Origin: Delphinus delphis
Lineage: Eukaryota > Chordata > Mammalia > Artiodactyla > Delphinidae
Direction of reading: 5' to 3'
Assembly: GCF_949987515.2 (NCBI RefSeq)
Contig: NC_082684.1
Span: 119,950,080-120,014,079, forward strand
DNA length: 64,000 nt
A program made the position numbers and the translations under genes. The notes under the pieces are model-generated. The model saw nothing but the letters and a program-made list of their open reading frames with translations. It was not told where the DNA came from and did not search any database. This document shows, piece after piece, positions 1 through 12,153 of this stretch; within the stretch, counting starts at the first letter, position 1, and every line of letters starts with the position of its first letter.

Positions 1-1139
1 AAAATTTATAATATCTAGAGTATTTTAAAATTCATTTTCATAATTCACACTTTCAAAAAGTTTGTGAGTTAGGGATTATCTCCACTCTGTATATTAGGAA
101 ACTGAGCTTCAGAGAAAAAAATGACCCAGTCAGTAGGATACAGTTAAAATGTATAGCCAGATCATCTACTTCCCACGCTGCCAAATAACTAATTATCTCT
201 GAGAAATAAAAGTTACATAAATTCTTGCTAAAAGCATATAAATGAATGAGTGGTAGACAACAGAAATCACTTCACTGGATGTCACATGGTTTGTTACTAG
301 AGGCAACAATGCACCCAAACAAAAATAATTTGCCCTCAAAATAACAGAAAAAAATTTTTTTGTTTGTTTAAAATTGTTTAAAGTATTAAAAGAAAGTACT
401 ACTATTAAGCACAAAAGTCAAAAAGGTTTTGAGGAGTTTTAACTGCAATTTAAAATTCTTGACATATAACACGCGCCATCTAGTGTTGTAAATGATAACT
501 GCACAGGATTATATCTTGCAATGTTGTTACTACAAGTTAAATGTTACCTAAAGCAATTCAGGGAAGTCACTGCTTACAATTCAGACCTTTCACTGAAACT
601 CTATGCTGCTTGCTTAGAGACGTTTACTATTCATTTTTCTCAAATGAAACAGAGCACCTACACTGAATACTTTAAATGGCTCTCTTTAGACTCTAAGTTA
701 ACATCCTGGAAATTTTATACAAAAATTTCTTCATCAATATAACTTCTGACATAATAGTTTCGATTCAACTCCTAATTGTCAAAAATCTGTATTAGTAGAT
801 ATACCAATTTTATGAAGGAAAATATGAATAATATACTACAAGTATCTGAATATGAATTGACTTACATTGCTTACTTTGAAGTGACTCAACAGCATCTTTA
901 TTTTTTAAACACAATTATTAACTATACTATGCAAATTCAGTTTAGAGCACAAAACTGAAACTTTATTTCTTAAGGTAATTCTAGTTTTTTCTTTTTTTGA
1001 AGAAAATTAATAAATTATAACTAGAATAACATATAGCTTAAATTGTAAAATTACAGTCCTGAGATTTGATAATTACGAATAATTTTACTTCAGTAAATAA
1101 TTCATTACTTTGCATACAAAAGGAGTTTGAGAGAGTTAC
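1..1139. other. LINS1 intron, distal part
   Basis: AT-rich intron after the LINS1 exon that ends at 1140. I searched the minus strand for the next LINS1 coding segment expected from the family and did not find it, so that exon lies left of the window. The only distinct element seen is a CTCF-type motif at 473-486. Confidence 0.6.
473..486 (-). promoter_or_regulatory. CTCF-type motif
   Basis: The plus strand reads gcgccatctagtgt. On the minus strand this matches the CTCF core CCASYAGRKGGCRS at all but the first position. Occupancy cannot be judged from sequence. Confidence 0.45.
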
Positions 1140-1730
1140 CTTTCATTTCATTTGCTGAAGCACCATTTTGAAACTTGATTTCTAAGGATCTAATGATAAG
1201 TAAGCTCGCTGCTCTAAGGATCACATGATCTGGACCAGGGACACATTCACATCCAGGTTGGACTTCATCGCCTCCAAAGCAGGAAGGTTTTCCATAGACA
1301 GACAGTGTCCTCAAAAAGCCCAAATCCACAGCTTGCAGAACAGCATCAGCCAAAGCCAACAGGTCCACATCTAAAGGATGATCTGGTGCCATGAAGGTAG
1401 GGATGGATCCCCGACAAAGGTCTTCACCCACTTTGCAGAGAAGGCACTTTTTGATGAATATGATGAATTTCCTTTTGACAAAAGCCTGAATAGGCCAGGT
1501 AATAACGTTGAACACACAAGAAGGTTTCAAAAATAACATCCTCTGGCAAGTGAAATGTAACTTCAGGTGGATTCTGGAGGCTATAAGAAGTTCAAGCAAT
1601 TCCAGGAAACATATCAAGCTGTTTATTAGTTTAGAAGTATCTTGGTGGTTTTCAAAATGCTGAGAAAATAAGGAATTGTAAAAGACTTCAAAAATAGTGT
1701 CAAAAGGAGTCAGGAACTGCTTTAGAATTT
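1140..1730 (-). CDS. LINS1: LINS1 large internal exon (about 197 codons)
   Basis: Acceptor ttaatcacag is followed by AA, which completes the Glu codon from the previous exon. The exon reads EILKQFLTPFDTIFEVFYNS and onward to FQNGASANEMK, then a single G before donor gtaact at 1139. The 591 bases equal 2 + 588 + 1, so phase is kept. The translated frame beyond 1140 is intron. Confidence 0.93.
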
Positions 1731-3756
1731 CTGTGATTAAAAAAATAGTAATTATAAGCAACAGGAAAAACAAAGACTTCTTAAAAAGCAATTTTACAAT
1801 TCAATTTTTATAATTATTATCCTTTTATAAGATGAAAAAATGGATTGGATTGTTTATCTCTAACATGAACAAATGAAGATACACAGACTAAGTAAGAGCT
1901 AATAACCATGGCTAATACCCATTTTACAAATATCAGTAACATCAGATGATGCAAAGGATATATAAAAATGAAAAGCTTTAATTTCAATTTTTAATAATAG
2001 TGAAGTTTTACTTTTTTTCCTTTTAAAAAGGTATCCTCAATCAAAAAATATGGGGCAAAATTCTTTAGTTTTTCATACTTCAAGACAGATCAGACGTTGT
2101 AAAGTAAGTTTTACTCTTCATTATATAACTATAATGCTCCTTGGGAACAAGATAATGACCACTGTTTACAGGGAAACATAATTCATACCTGTTTTTTGTG
2201 AACATGTATCTTTAAAGATTTCTTTTATTACAAAGGTAAGCATCCAGAGGCAGTGTACTACTTTATCACTTTCAGTATATTCAGAAAGATTTTTTTGGCA
2301 AAAAGAAATCCAGGAATTACTCAATGTTATCTAGAAGTTAGAAAAAATTTAAAGAAGTTATAATACAATATTTTCTTTACAATTACAAATTACCTATTAT
2401 ATACAACTCAATACAACATTGCTTACTCCCTTCCAAAAAAAAGTATGATAATATTTGTTAAAACAAGGACACAAATATCCTAATATTCCTTAAATCAAGA
2501 AATTCAATATGCCATAGAAATAAAAGATCAAAGGGAACATGAAAATATTACCAGTGATTATTATCTCTGGTACCTGGAATGATATGTAATTTTTATTTTG
2601 GTCTTTATACATTTTCTCTTTTCCCAAATTTTCTACTGCAAATACTGCCTTTTTTAATTCAGGAAAGAATGTTATTTTAAGAAAGGAACAAGCAATTATA
2701 GCTGAAAGAAGTCAGTAAATTTAGATTTGTTTATTAACTAATTCAGAGATAAGAGAAAAATCTGATAATTTGTTCATATTTTTTCATTATGCTGAGGACC
2801 ACTCTTAGAATTTATTTATATTAAACCTGTGAAAATGGTCTTAGTCTCAAGCAGGGGTTCCTAAACCTTTTTTTGGAGGGGAGAAAGGAGGCCCACCTAC
2901 TTCTTTGACAATCTGAAGAAAGTTATGAACTCTCTGATGTGAAACCCATCTTTTGGGTTAAGAATCTGATTTGTGAATATTTACAACATATTTAAGACTC
3001 TAATCCTTGATATAAGCCATCATCATATTATTCTATTCTTACACTTTTGTGGATTTACACGTTATTGTGTGAGCAAATGTTTTATTGATAAAATATTGAA
3101 TGCCAGAGAGCAATTTTAAAGAAACTATAAAAGAAACAGTAACATAATTTGATTACTTATCTTACCTTTTCCTTCAATTGGAAATACAGAAGTAGTGCAA
3201 GGCACTTTGCAGCCATGTGAGATAACAATTTATCCGAGTTTTGGAACATACAGGTCTATAAGAAAACAAATAAATTTACCTACTGTTACTGAATGTTAAA
3301 ACTTATATTTTAAAAATCTAGATCTTAAAAAAAAAAACCAAAAGCAAATGGGCTTACTAATTTAGAATCGATGTCAGATGATTTTAAAAGCATTTTAATT
3401 ATATCTCTATATTTCTCCTTTGCATGCAATTCAGTTTCGACAGATAATATTCTGGTCATCATCACTTTAATCACTGTTAACTGAAGGAGCATTATTTCTC
3501 GGGTACTGTTCATCTGAAAATGTCTCTGCAAACACACAGGTGCTACAGAAGGGGTAGCCAAATTGACAGAGGATGGCTGATGCTTGCCGTGAACATCAAG
3601 GATGTTTGAGCAGTCTGAGGAGGTGGTTGTAGAGCAATCTTGATCTGGAAATGCTGGGTTGAGATAAAAGATGTAATCATGGCTGTCATTTTCAAGTGTG
3701 GCTCCAAGAAGTACTTTCCTGTATAATTGTTCTAAAACTTCAAAGAAAGCTTTCAT
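1140..3756 (-). CDS. LINS1: LINS1, protein Lines homolog 1 (N-terminal half, four exons)
   Basis: Coding exons on the minus strand are 3756-3358, 3255-3166, 2330-2189 and 1730-1140. They are 399, 90, 142 and 591 bases and join in phase, giving 407 codons plus one base. I recognise the family from segments such as KVLLGATLENDSHDYIFYLN, LLQLTVIKVM, HFTCQRMLFLKPSC and KKCLLCKVGEDLCRG, which match remembered vertebrate LINS1. The human protein is about 757 residues, so roughly the C-terminal 350 are off the left edge. The part present covers most of the LINES N-terminal domain. The family is named after Drosophila Lines, a modulator of Wingless signalling; human LINS1 loss is linked to recessive intellectual disability. 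Its biochemical role is unknown. No stop or frameshift interrupts the exons, so the gene looks intact. The start at 3756 matches the known MK(V/A)F(C/F)EVLE N-terminus, but the frame stays open upstream. Confidence 0.93.
2189..2330 (-). CDS. LINS1: LINS1 coding exon (47 codons plus one base)
   Basis: Acceptor taacttctag precedes the exon and donor gtatga follows it. It encodes ITLSNSWISFCQKNLSEYTE, continuing through CLWMLTFVIKEIFKD to CSQKT, and ends with the first base of a Glu codon. Confidence 0.92.
2331..3165 (-). other. LINS1 intron
   Basis: Non-coding, AT-rich. Around 2850-2960 there is a weak resemblance to a hAT-type mammalian repeat (a ggttcctaaacc-like start), but I cannot name it. 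Nothing else seen. Confidence 0.5.
3166..3255 (-). CDS. LINS1: LINS1 coding exon (30 codons)
   Basis: This 90-base exon has acceptor ttcttatag and donor gtaaga and encodes TCMFQNSDKLLSHMAAKCLA followed by LLLYFQLKEK. It is phase 0 at both ends and fits the human residue series around CMFQNSDKLLSHMAAQCLAL. Confidence 0.92.
3358..3756 (-). CDS. LINS1: LINS1 first coding exon (133 codons)
   Basis: The exon runs from an acceptor at 3854-3853 (pyrimidine tract, then ttttag) to a donor gtaagc starting at 3357. The ATG is at 3756-3754 and 3757-3852 is 5' leader. The exon ends at a codon boundary after AAATTA (Lys-Leu). No in-frame stop lies between the acceptor and the ATG. Confidence 0.92.
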
Positions 3757-4121
3757 TTTGATTGCCAAATATATCTTACAAGAAGGTCGACAAATCCAAA
3801 TTGTAAATATTAATCTTAGAAATGGGATGAATCTCTGTTTCTTCAATAAAACCTAAAATAGGAAAAATAATTTAAAAATATAAGTGTTATATACATTACA
3901 TTACAAGGGAAAGGCATCTGTTTCCACTTAAACATTTAGTCTCTCAAGTTAAAGGTAATACTGATGGCTTAATTTCTAAAAATGGAAAATTGGTAATAAG
4001 ATTATTTTAAAACAATAAAAATAAAATTTATGTTTTTCATATAGATTTAAGATCATAAAATTATTTTTAATTTTATTACAGTAAAACTTTAGCTTTCCTC
4101 TAACATTTTTCAATGGGCTGT

Positions 4122-4289
4122 CAGAGTTTCTCAACCTTGGCACTATTAACAGTAGGAACTGGGTAATTTTGCTTTGGGGGAGCTGTCTTGTGCATTGTAG
4201 GAAGTTTTAGCAGCATTCCTGGCCTCCACCCACTAGATGCCAGTAGCATGCCCTTGGGAGGCAAAATCATCCAGGTTGAGAACCATTTG
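4122..4289 (-). mobile_element. MER5A-type hAT non-autonomous element
   Basis: The ends tttctcaacctt and ggttgagaacca are complementary, as in MER5A. The middle contains the family's gtgcattgtagg and cccactagatgccagtagca segments. It is an ancient mammalian fossil in the LINS1 intron. Confidence 0.7.
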
Positions 4290-6260
4290 GCTAATTACTC
4301 AAATTCATTAACTTTTACCTTCAACTTATAGATGAAAACCTAAAGTTAGATTGCTACGTGGTCAAACTATTATGGTTATTGCTGATTAACTCCCAACTTA
4401 AAATTATATGATAATATAAAGAAACCCTGGTTATCATTTATAACATTAAATTAAAAAATTTTAAATGCCATCCCAAGAAAAAGACAAGACGTTAAGCAAA
4501 ACCAATCCAAACGTGAGCAAATTGTATTTTGTATTTGCAGCTGGATATAAATTTAGACATCCTGGTTGCCCCAGGCTCCTTTGACCTGATGGAGACCAGA
4601 AAGAGTGGGGAGAAAGGAAAGGATCAGACATGGCTTTTAAAGCAGAGAAATGGGCAATCAACTGATAACTGAATATTAGAGAAAGCATGTAGTTACTATA
4701 CAGCAAGCGTGGCTAGGAAAAATGAAAGACTTTGGTGCAAGCAAAAGAGATTACTGAATATCCTTTCAATGGAATACTGGAGCCTCTGGGAATTATCGGA
4801 TCCTACTAGGGCTTGGTCTTTTCACTGCCTTTGAGCTATTTTACACCTTGGTAAATTGTAGGTGACTGATAGCAATGCAAATAATTCTTGTCTGAGGACA
4901 TGCTCATAATTGTCTGGTGAAGGGGCAACCCTTCCTGCAGTGGGAAAAGCCAGTTTTGCTTCCATCGGTAAACTCATTTCAACATTCCTTTACTCTATAT
5001 AAAGTCAACTTTTCTTTTAAAATGGTTGTGACATTTGTCTAGTTCTTTCATTAATTAACTAGTTAAATAAAATCGTTGTTCCACGTTCATTTTATATGGG
5101 TCATGATTTTGTCCTTTTAAAATTTATATTTAACAAAATCCACAAAATTCCCTCCTTTACCCGGACCCACTTATAAATGCCCATCTTTAACCTCCTTCCT
5201 TCCTCACTGGAAGAGACCTCATAGGGAGGGCTGTCACTTTTATCGGGTCTCCCTTTTACTATAGGGCTACTGGCCTGCCCTTGGTCTTCAAACCTCCCTC
5301 TCCACTGGTTTCTTCCCCTTGCTTAGCTTGTGAGGAATTTCAATTCCTGGTCACCCCTACAAGACAAAGCCACCCTGTTCTAGTCCTCCAGTGCAGAAAT
5401 AAATATTAAGAAACCTATAGATTTTAAGGTTACAAATGAAGCTTCTGTAAAGTTTTCACTGAATTCTATTTTCAAACCGTGGTGTGTATCTCACACAATT
5501 TATAAACATAACTTAATACGGTAATATCAGTAACCTTGTTCCATCTGATAATGTTAAAATTTACCTGAGCCCTGTGCTCCCAGAAAGCAGCCATGGTTAA
5601 GAAGCACTGAACCTTCTGTGTTCCAAGAAAGGGCTGACTGTATTTCCAGATAGGAGCCACCTTCACCCTTCCTTACTGACTCCCTAGTTTTATAAAACTC
5701 CCCATTTTTTCCTTCTTTGAGAGGTTTTCCATTAATATACATCCTCCCTGTTGCAATACTTGAATAAAATCATCTCCTTAATTGTCTGGTATATTTTGTC
5801 TGTCACATACTAGAAATTAGTTTTCATATTCTACTTCGAAGATGAATTCCATCATACTTATTTTACTTTATATTTTAGTTATAACATTTCTTCCCAATAA
5901 AACTACTGACATTTTTATATATATCCTATTACATAAAATAGTCTGTGACAATATTTTTTATTTTAAAACTAATTTAATCAGTAAATCTATCTAATTAGGT
6001 TTTAATATTATATGCTCAACTCTATTAATATAATTTTCAACCACAAATGGAATTATTTTTATTTCAATGTTATAGCAATAAAAATACTTCTAATAATATT
6101 CCTATACATCTTAAGTCCTTAAATTTCACCACAAATGAGAATAAAACTGCTATTTCAACTATTTTTCAACCTATAAAAAGACCCATTTCAAATGGTTCAA
6201 TCATTTCAGCACACAAAACTAAAGTGAATGCCAATAAATAGGTAAACAAAAAAGCATTTT

Positions 6261-6290
6261 GGGGGTTTGGCGGGGGGGTTGGAGGGAAGG
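6261..6290 (+). repeat. G-rich tract with quadruplex pattern
   Basis: Runs of five, seven and three G within 30 bases fit a G3N(1-7) quadruplex pattern when the seven-G run is split. It lies in the LINS1 intron, on the template strand of that gene. Confidence 0.35.
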
Positions 6291-6743
6291 ATGGGCTGTT
6301 TTCTATCACGGTGGGACCCAGGACCTTGATAAGAGTGGTTATGAGAAATCAGATTGAAAAGTTATAAACTTGAAGATACAAAGAGTCAAAATGATGCTTT
6401 ATAGACAGAAAGAAAAACAAAAGCATCAGCTAGGGGTCACAAATGCCAGGCAGATAACAAATGAACGAAGACAATAGGTGCTAGGCTGCTTCTACTGTGA
6501 CTATTATAAACCCTTCCTAATTACAGTGTCTTTTAAAATATTAATGCTGGCCAAAGAAACCTGCATTGAAACAAATGTCTATGGTAACCCACTGAGAATT
6601 GAGAACTGCAGTTGTTGTTTTAAAGCAATCATAGCACTAAAGGAAAGGACAAACTCTGAAAAAACGAACTAGGGGATTAACCAACCACACTTTTTTCCTC
6701 GTAGTGGCTGCTATGAGATTGGGACATCTCAACCTGCATTACC

Positions 6744-6893
6744 ATGCTGGTCTGGAGGAAGGCATACCCCTCCGACACCAAGCTCTTACGAGACATCGCC
6801 AAAGCGAAGTGTCTGGAGAAGGATGCTCAGAATGCTGAGAGGCTGTGGAGCCAGCTATCCTGGATAAATGAGAGAGATCTGTCTAGCCTGTAA
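6744..6893 (+). other. Unrecognised 49-codon ORF in LINS1 intron
   Basis: ATG at 6744 to TAA at 6891-6893. The peptide begins MLVWRKAYPSDTKLLRD and is rich in Lys, Ala, Leu and Glu, so it looks more protein-like than the surrounding AT-rich DNA. The GC content is also locally raised. An acceptor-like pyrimidine tract ending in tcgtag lies about 35 bases upstream. I do not recognise the sequence. It could be a fragment of a processed pseudogene, an exon of an antisense transcript, or chance. Confidence 0.2.
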
Positions 6894-7170
6894 AGGACAC
6901 AAACGTTAGGAGAGACCTAATTAGGAAAAGTGAATGAGCAGTGCTTCTCAGAGTTCTTTCAGAAAATGCCTCCTGGAAAAGGAAAGTGAATTCCCACGTC
7001 AGGGGGCCTAAGGGGGTGCCCATTACAAACACAAAATTTGTTTAAAGTCTCTCTTTTATTGTTTAAGGACTGTAAACTATCTGAATTTTGCAGTCAAATC
7101 CTAATAGAATCATGCTTAATATAAAAAATATATTCCCCACCCAGCTTCACATAAAATCAATGATTTAGGG

Positions 7171-7385
7171 ATAATAATTACTGAAGTTTATCGAGCGCCC
7201 ACTATGTATCAGAAACTGTTTTAAGTGAGTAATAGCTTCATAACAACTGTAATAGGTGGGTACTTAATTACCACACCCATTTTATGATAAGGAAACTAAG
7301 GCAAAAAGAGATCAAGTTACAGAGCCAGTTAAGTGGCAGAATCAGGATTTGAACCCAGAAAGTCTAATTTCACAGCCAGTGCCCC
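7171..7385 (-). repeat. MIR SINE
   Basis: Shows the reverse-strand MIR order: a (gcgcccactatgtatcag) block, then cattttatgataaggaaac, then gtggcagaatcaggatttgaa. Confidence 0.7.
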
Positions 7386-7849
7386 TTCTCAAATTTCCTC
7401 TGATGTTCCAAAGCCTCAGGGCAATGGGTGAATAGAAGTTCTCTAATAAACTTAAGTGTAAGGAGTAACTCGCACAGCCTAATCTTGAACAGTTTCTATA
7501 GGTACTCCCACAATAACTTAAAGCAGAATACTGATCCTCAGAATCATTTCTACATGCTGCACAAATTCTAAAATCAAGGGCAATTACTATACAACTTCCC
7601 AACTATGCAACTTCCCAGTGCAAACTACAATTAATTTTTTCAAATGATACTCAGCAACCAAAGGTTGAAACATTAATTAGGACACCCATTTGATTGATTT
7701 TTACATTAAATTACTTTTAGTAGCTACATCAAACCCAGGGTGAAAAGCCTAACTATCATACTTTGATATCAGTTCATCAACAGTTTAAAGGCAGTATAAA
7801 TAGAAGTGACTAAGACTTTGATTTAACTTCATTTAAAATAATTTCAACC

Positions 7850-9172
7850 TTTTACAACAATTAACTCAAGATGGATCACAGGCTTAATACTTAAAATTAA
7901 CCTTTTAGAAAAAAAAGGAGAAAATCTTTGGGATCCAACGCTAGGCAAACAGCTCTTAGACTTGGCCTTCAAAGCCCAATCCATAAAAGTAAAAACTGAT
8001 AAACTGGACCTCAACAAAATTAAAAACTTTTGCTCTGTGAAAGACCCTATTAAGAGGACAAAAAGATAAGCACAGACTGAGAGAAAATATTTGCTAACCA
8101 CATTTCCAACAATGGACTAGTATCTAGAATATATAAAGCACTCTCAAAACTCAACGTTAAAAAAGATAATAATAATTAGGAAATGGGCAAGAGACATGGA
8201 CATGTTCACTAGAGAGGATACAGAGCAAGTAAGTACACAAAAAGATGTCCAACTACATTAGCCATTAGGGAAATGTAAATTAAAACCACAGTAAATACCA
8301 CTATCAATATGATTGAAATAAAAATTAGTGACACCAAATTCTGGCCAGAACATGGAGAAAGTGGACCACTCTACATTGCTGGTGGGAACACAGAATGGTA
8401 CAGTCACTGGAAGACAGTTTGGCTGTTTCTTAGAAAACTAAACATACTCTTACCACGTCGTTCCAGCAACTGCACTCCTCGGTGTTTCCCCAGAGGAGTT
8501 GAAAACTTATGCCCAGAAAAAAACCTGCACGTGCATAATTGCCAAAACTTGGCAGCAATGAAGATATCCTTAAGTAGGTGAATGAATATATATAAACCGT
8601 GGTACATCCACTCAATGGAATATTATTCATGCTAAAAAGAAAGTGCTATCAAGCCATGAAAAAGACATGGAGGAAACTTAAAAGCGTATTACTAAGTGAA
8701 AGAAGTCAATCTGAAAAGGCTACATAGTGTATGATTCCAATTATATGACACTCTGGAAAAGGCAAGACTATGGAGACGGTAAAAAGATCAGTGGTTGCCA
8801 GAAGTTGGGGGATGAGGGGAGGGATGAATACATGGAGCACAGGACTTTTAGGGCAGTGAAATTACTCTGAATGATACTACAATGATGTGATTATACATTT
8901 GTCTATTATAGTCTAAACCCATAGGATGTAAAACACCAAAAGTAAACCCTAATGTGAACTATGGATTTGGGTGATTATGACGTATCAATGTAGGCTTATC
9001 AACTGTAACACATGTACCACTGTGGTATCCCATCTGCAGATGCTGATAATGGAGGAGACTATGCATGTGGGGGGGGCAGAAGGTATACAGGAAATCTCTG
9101 TACCATCCTCTCAATTTTGCTGTGAACCTAAAACTGTTCTAAAAAATATAGTCTTTAAAACAAAACAAAAAA
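7850..9172 (+). mobile_element. L1 LINE, 5'-truncated
   Basis: Contains the typical end of L1 ORF2, including ttttgctctgtgaaagaccc and tacattgctggtgggaac, then the 3' UTR and an A-rich tail near 9160-9172. It is degraded by frameshifts and stops. Confidence 0.75.
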
Positions 9173-9860
9173 GCTAAACATGCTACCATATGACCCAGTA
9201 ATTACACTCTTGGGCGCTTATTCCAGCAAAATAAAGACTTATTTTCACACAAATACCTGTATGTGAAAGTCCGTAGTAGGTTTATTCACAGCAGCCCCAA
9301 ACTAGAGACAATCCAGTTGTCCTTCAACGGATGAATAAACTGTGGTACATCCATACTACTCAGTAATAAGAAGGAAAGAACTATTGATACATGCAATAAT
9401 TTGGATGACCCTTAAGGGAATCATGCTAAGAGAAAAAAGCCAATGTCAAAAGGCTGCATACTGTATGGTTCAATTCTTGAAATGACAAAATTAGAGAGCT
9501 GGAGAGCACATCAGTGGTGCCAGAGGTTAGTGAGGGCCCCTCCCACTTGGTGGGTAGGGTCATAATGGCCTTGTGATAATAGAACTGATGGGGAACACGC
9601 TAACCTATATATGCGATAAAATTGCGTTGAACTAAATACACACACGTAAATTAACAGAAGTAAAAGGGGAATCTGAGTTGGAGCAGCAGATTGATTGTAT
9701 CAATGTCAATATCCTGGTTGTGATACTGTACTACAGTTTTGCAAGATGCTACCATTGGAGGAAACTAGTTGAAGGGTACACGAGATCTCTCTGTATTATT
9801 TCTTACAACTTCACGTGAATTTACAATTAGCTCAAAATAAAAAGTTAAATTAAAAAAAAA
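9173..9860 (+). mobile_element. L1 LINE, second shorter copy in tandem
   Basis: Starts at a point homologous to about 8446 in the previous copy (taccatatgacccagtaatt) and repeats the same ORF2-end to 3' UTR course, ending in an A-run at 9851-9860. It directly follows the A-rich tail of the first copy. Confidence 0.7.
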
Positions 9861-10825
9861 CAATTTCAGCTATAGGCATCAGCCTTCTGATCCTTAGCAA
9901 CAATATGCATAAGACTTCATTAATATCAACTAAAATATAAATGTAAACTCATTAGAACTTTGATTTTAAAAATTTCTAGACTGAAAACTGAGAATGGTAT
10001 TTAAAAATATTTTCTTAAAAAGTATTTCTAAGAAATAGAGCTTTTAAGTGCATAGTCTATTCACTAGAAGACATTCTCCCACAACTTAATTTTAAAATTA
10101 TCAGAAAACAAGCTGCTAGTAATTTACTCCTTTGTCTAAAAAAAAAAAAAGATGACATTACTTTTAGGGAGTTTTTTTTTTTACATAAACTCTACATTAA
10201 ATTCAGAATACAGAAAAATAATTACTTTCATGGTCAGTATGTAAAGTAAAAAACTGCTTTTCTTTCTATGAGAAGCTAATGGTTTGCTAAGTGACTAGAA
10301 TCTCTCAATACTGGGCTTTGGCCTAATGGAACAATAGGTTCAAATCTGACCACAGCCAGACAGGTTACTTAATCTCTCTCTCCAATAACAAGGCTGCTGT
10401 GATTCTTGAGGCAGAAGTTGAAGCACTCTAAACAAAGGCTGCTTCTAAGATTCCAGTTCCTTCCCCCAACTGAGATGGCATTTACTTTGTCCAAAAAATT
10501 AAAGTGGGTCTGGTTAGACTCCACAGAAAGTTGGGAGGGGGCGGGGAACCTGGGTGGCAGTGCCAAGATTAGGAAAGTCTGAGAGGGCAGTGAAGGCACT
10601 GAGAAGGCCCAGAAGATGAAAGGACAGAGGTTCCCATCATCCATGTCCACCATCAGGGCCATCATAGCTGGCCAACTCTGATTTCAAGAGCACCTCTCTA
10701 CCCTATTGACAAGAGGGGGAAGGATATGTTCCAACAGCACATCCTGTGTTAGGCACCTTCCCTTCGCTCTGCTAGTTCTACTCTTCCCCTTTCTCTGCGT
10801 CCCAACATGCTCCTGTAGTAGATGG

Positions 10826-10853
10826 GGGGGGGGGAAGGGGGGAGAGGGAGAGC
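10826..10853 (+). repeat. Poly-G / G-rich low-complexity tract
   Basis: A run of at least ten G, then GAAGGGGGG-type sequence. Low complexity and likely length-variable, with quadruplex potential. Confidence 0.5.
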
Positions 10854-10979
10854 AGGAGACTGTTCTTTCCAGTTTCAGGAATGGCTCCTTCTACTTACCT
10901 CCAGGCCTAGAGCAGGTACTGGCAGTTACCAGCCCCCAGGGTACACCATCCCTTGCTCATTTCCTTAAAACAAGTTTTA

Positions 10980-11125
10980 GCTGCCTCAGAATCACTTGCC
11001 AAGGCACGTAAAAGCAGACTGCAGGCCTTACCCCAGGAGTTTCAGATATAGCAGTTCTGGGATGGGGCCCCCAAATTTTTATTTCTAACAAGTTTCCAGG
11101 TTATTGCTAAAACACTAAGAACACT
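10980..11125 (+). mobile_element. MER20-type hAT element, partial
   Basis: Contains cagaatcacttgcc, ggagtttcagat, ggggcccccaaatttttat and ttctaacaagtttccagg, in the order of the MER20 consensus as remembered. Confidence 0.6.
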
Positions 11126-11719
11126 TAGACCCTGCCTCATGTTTGTAAATCGTCCTCCTATTAAACTCTTGTTGGCAGGACTCTGATCCAGGTCAGGCAT
11201 TTTTTTTAGCATAAAGAAAAAACCTGATAATTAAGTTATAGATAAAAGATAAAATGTATGATTAAGACAATACTTAAAAGTGTTTTTCTGTCAACGTGGT
11301 ATACTGGTAAGAACCTGGGATCTGGGATCTAGAGTCATATGTCTCTACCACATCAGGGTCACCATGGGGCAAGCTACCACCTCAGCTTCAGTCTCCTTCC
11401 ATGTTCAAGGGCATAATGACGCTGGGAGGGTTAAGTTAAATGATTGTCTCCGTAATAATCCCCAGTGCACATCTGTCAGTGTTTCCTACGCCCCAGGTGG
11501 CCCTGCTAAACAAGATAACACACGGCAGGAATGACTCCAGGCCCTGCCCACCCCACTCCTTCCTTTTACTTCCTTTGCACTTCTATTTATGGTGTGAAAT
11601 TGTTAAAAAAAATGAATGAACATGATTTATTTTGAGAAAAAACAATGCTCCTCCCCCATTTCTTAAAGGAGTGGCAAGTTAAGAAAGGCGCAAATAGAAG
11701 ACACCGTTTACCAGATTCT

Positions 11720-11782
11720 TTTTTTAATTGAGGTATAATTGATATATAACATTATATTAGTTTCAGGTGTACAACATAATGA

Positions 11783-11814
<32 letters not shown>

Positions 11815-12153
11815 TGCAAAATGATCACTACAATAAATCCAGTTAACATCCATCAACATAGTTTCAAAAATTTTTTTGTGTGATGAGAACCGTTAAGATC
11901 TGCTCTCTTAGCAACTTTCAAATATGCAATACAGTATTATTAACCATAGTCACCATGCTGTACATGACATCCCCATGACTTATTTATTTTATAACTGGAT
12001 GTTTGTAACTTTTGATCCCCTTCACTCATTTGCCCTCCACCTCCCCCCACCCCACCAATCTCTAACAAACACCGATCTGTTTTCTGTATCTATGAGCTTG
12101 GTGTTTTTGTTATTTTCTTTATCATCCATCGACACATACTTAGGTTGTTTCCA
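11720..12153 (-). mobile_element. L1 3' end, minus orientation
   Basis: Begins with the reverse-complement L1 tail (taattgaggtataattgata, then ttagtttcaggtgtacaac) and runs back into the 3' UTR. A CT/TA microsatellite sits at about 11782-11815. It forms an inverted repeat with 12990-13242. Confidence 0.75.

Noticed and set aside
1105..1139. Extension of LINS1 coding to 1105
   Set aside because: The frame runs past a good donor (gtaact at 1139) into residues that do not match the family.
10369..11011. 98- and 101-codon ORFs around 10.4-11.0 kb
   Set aside because: No recognisable protein features, overlap of opposite strands near low-complexity poly-G and a MER20 relic; best read as chance.
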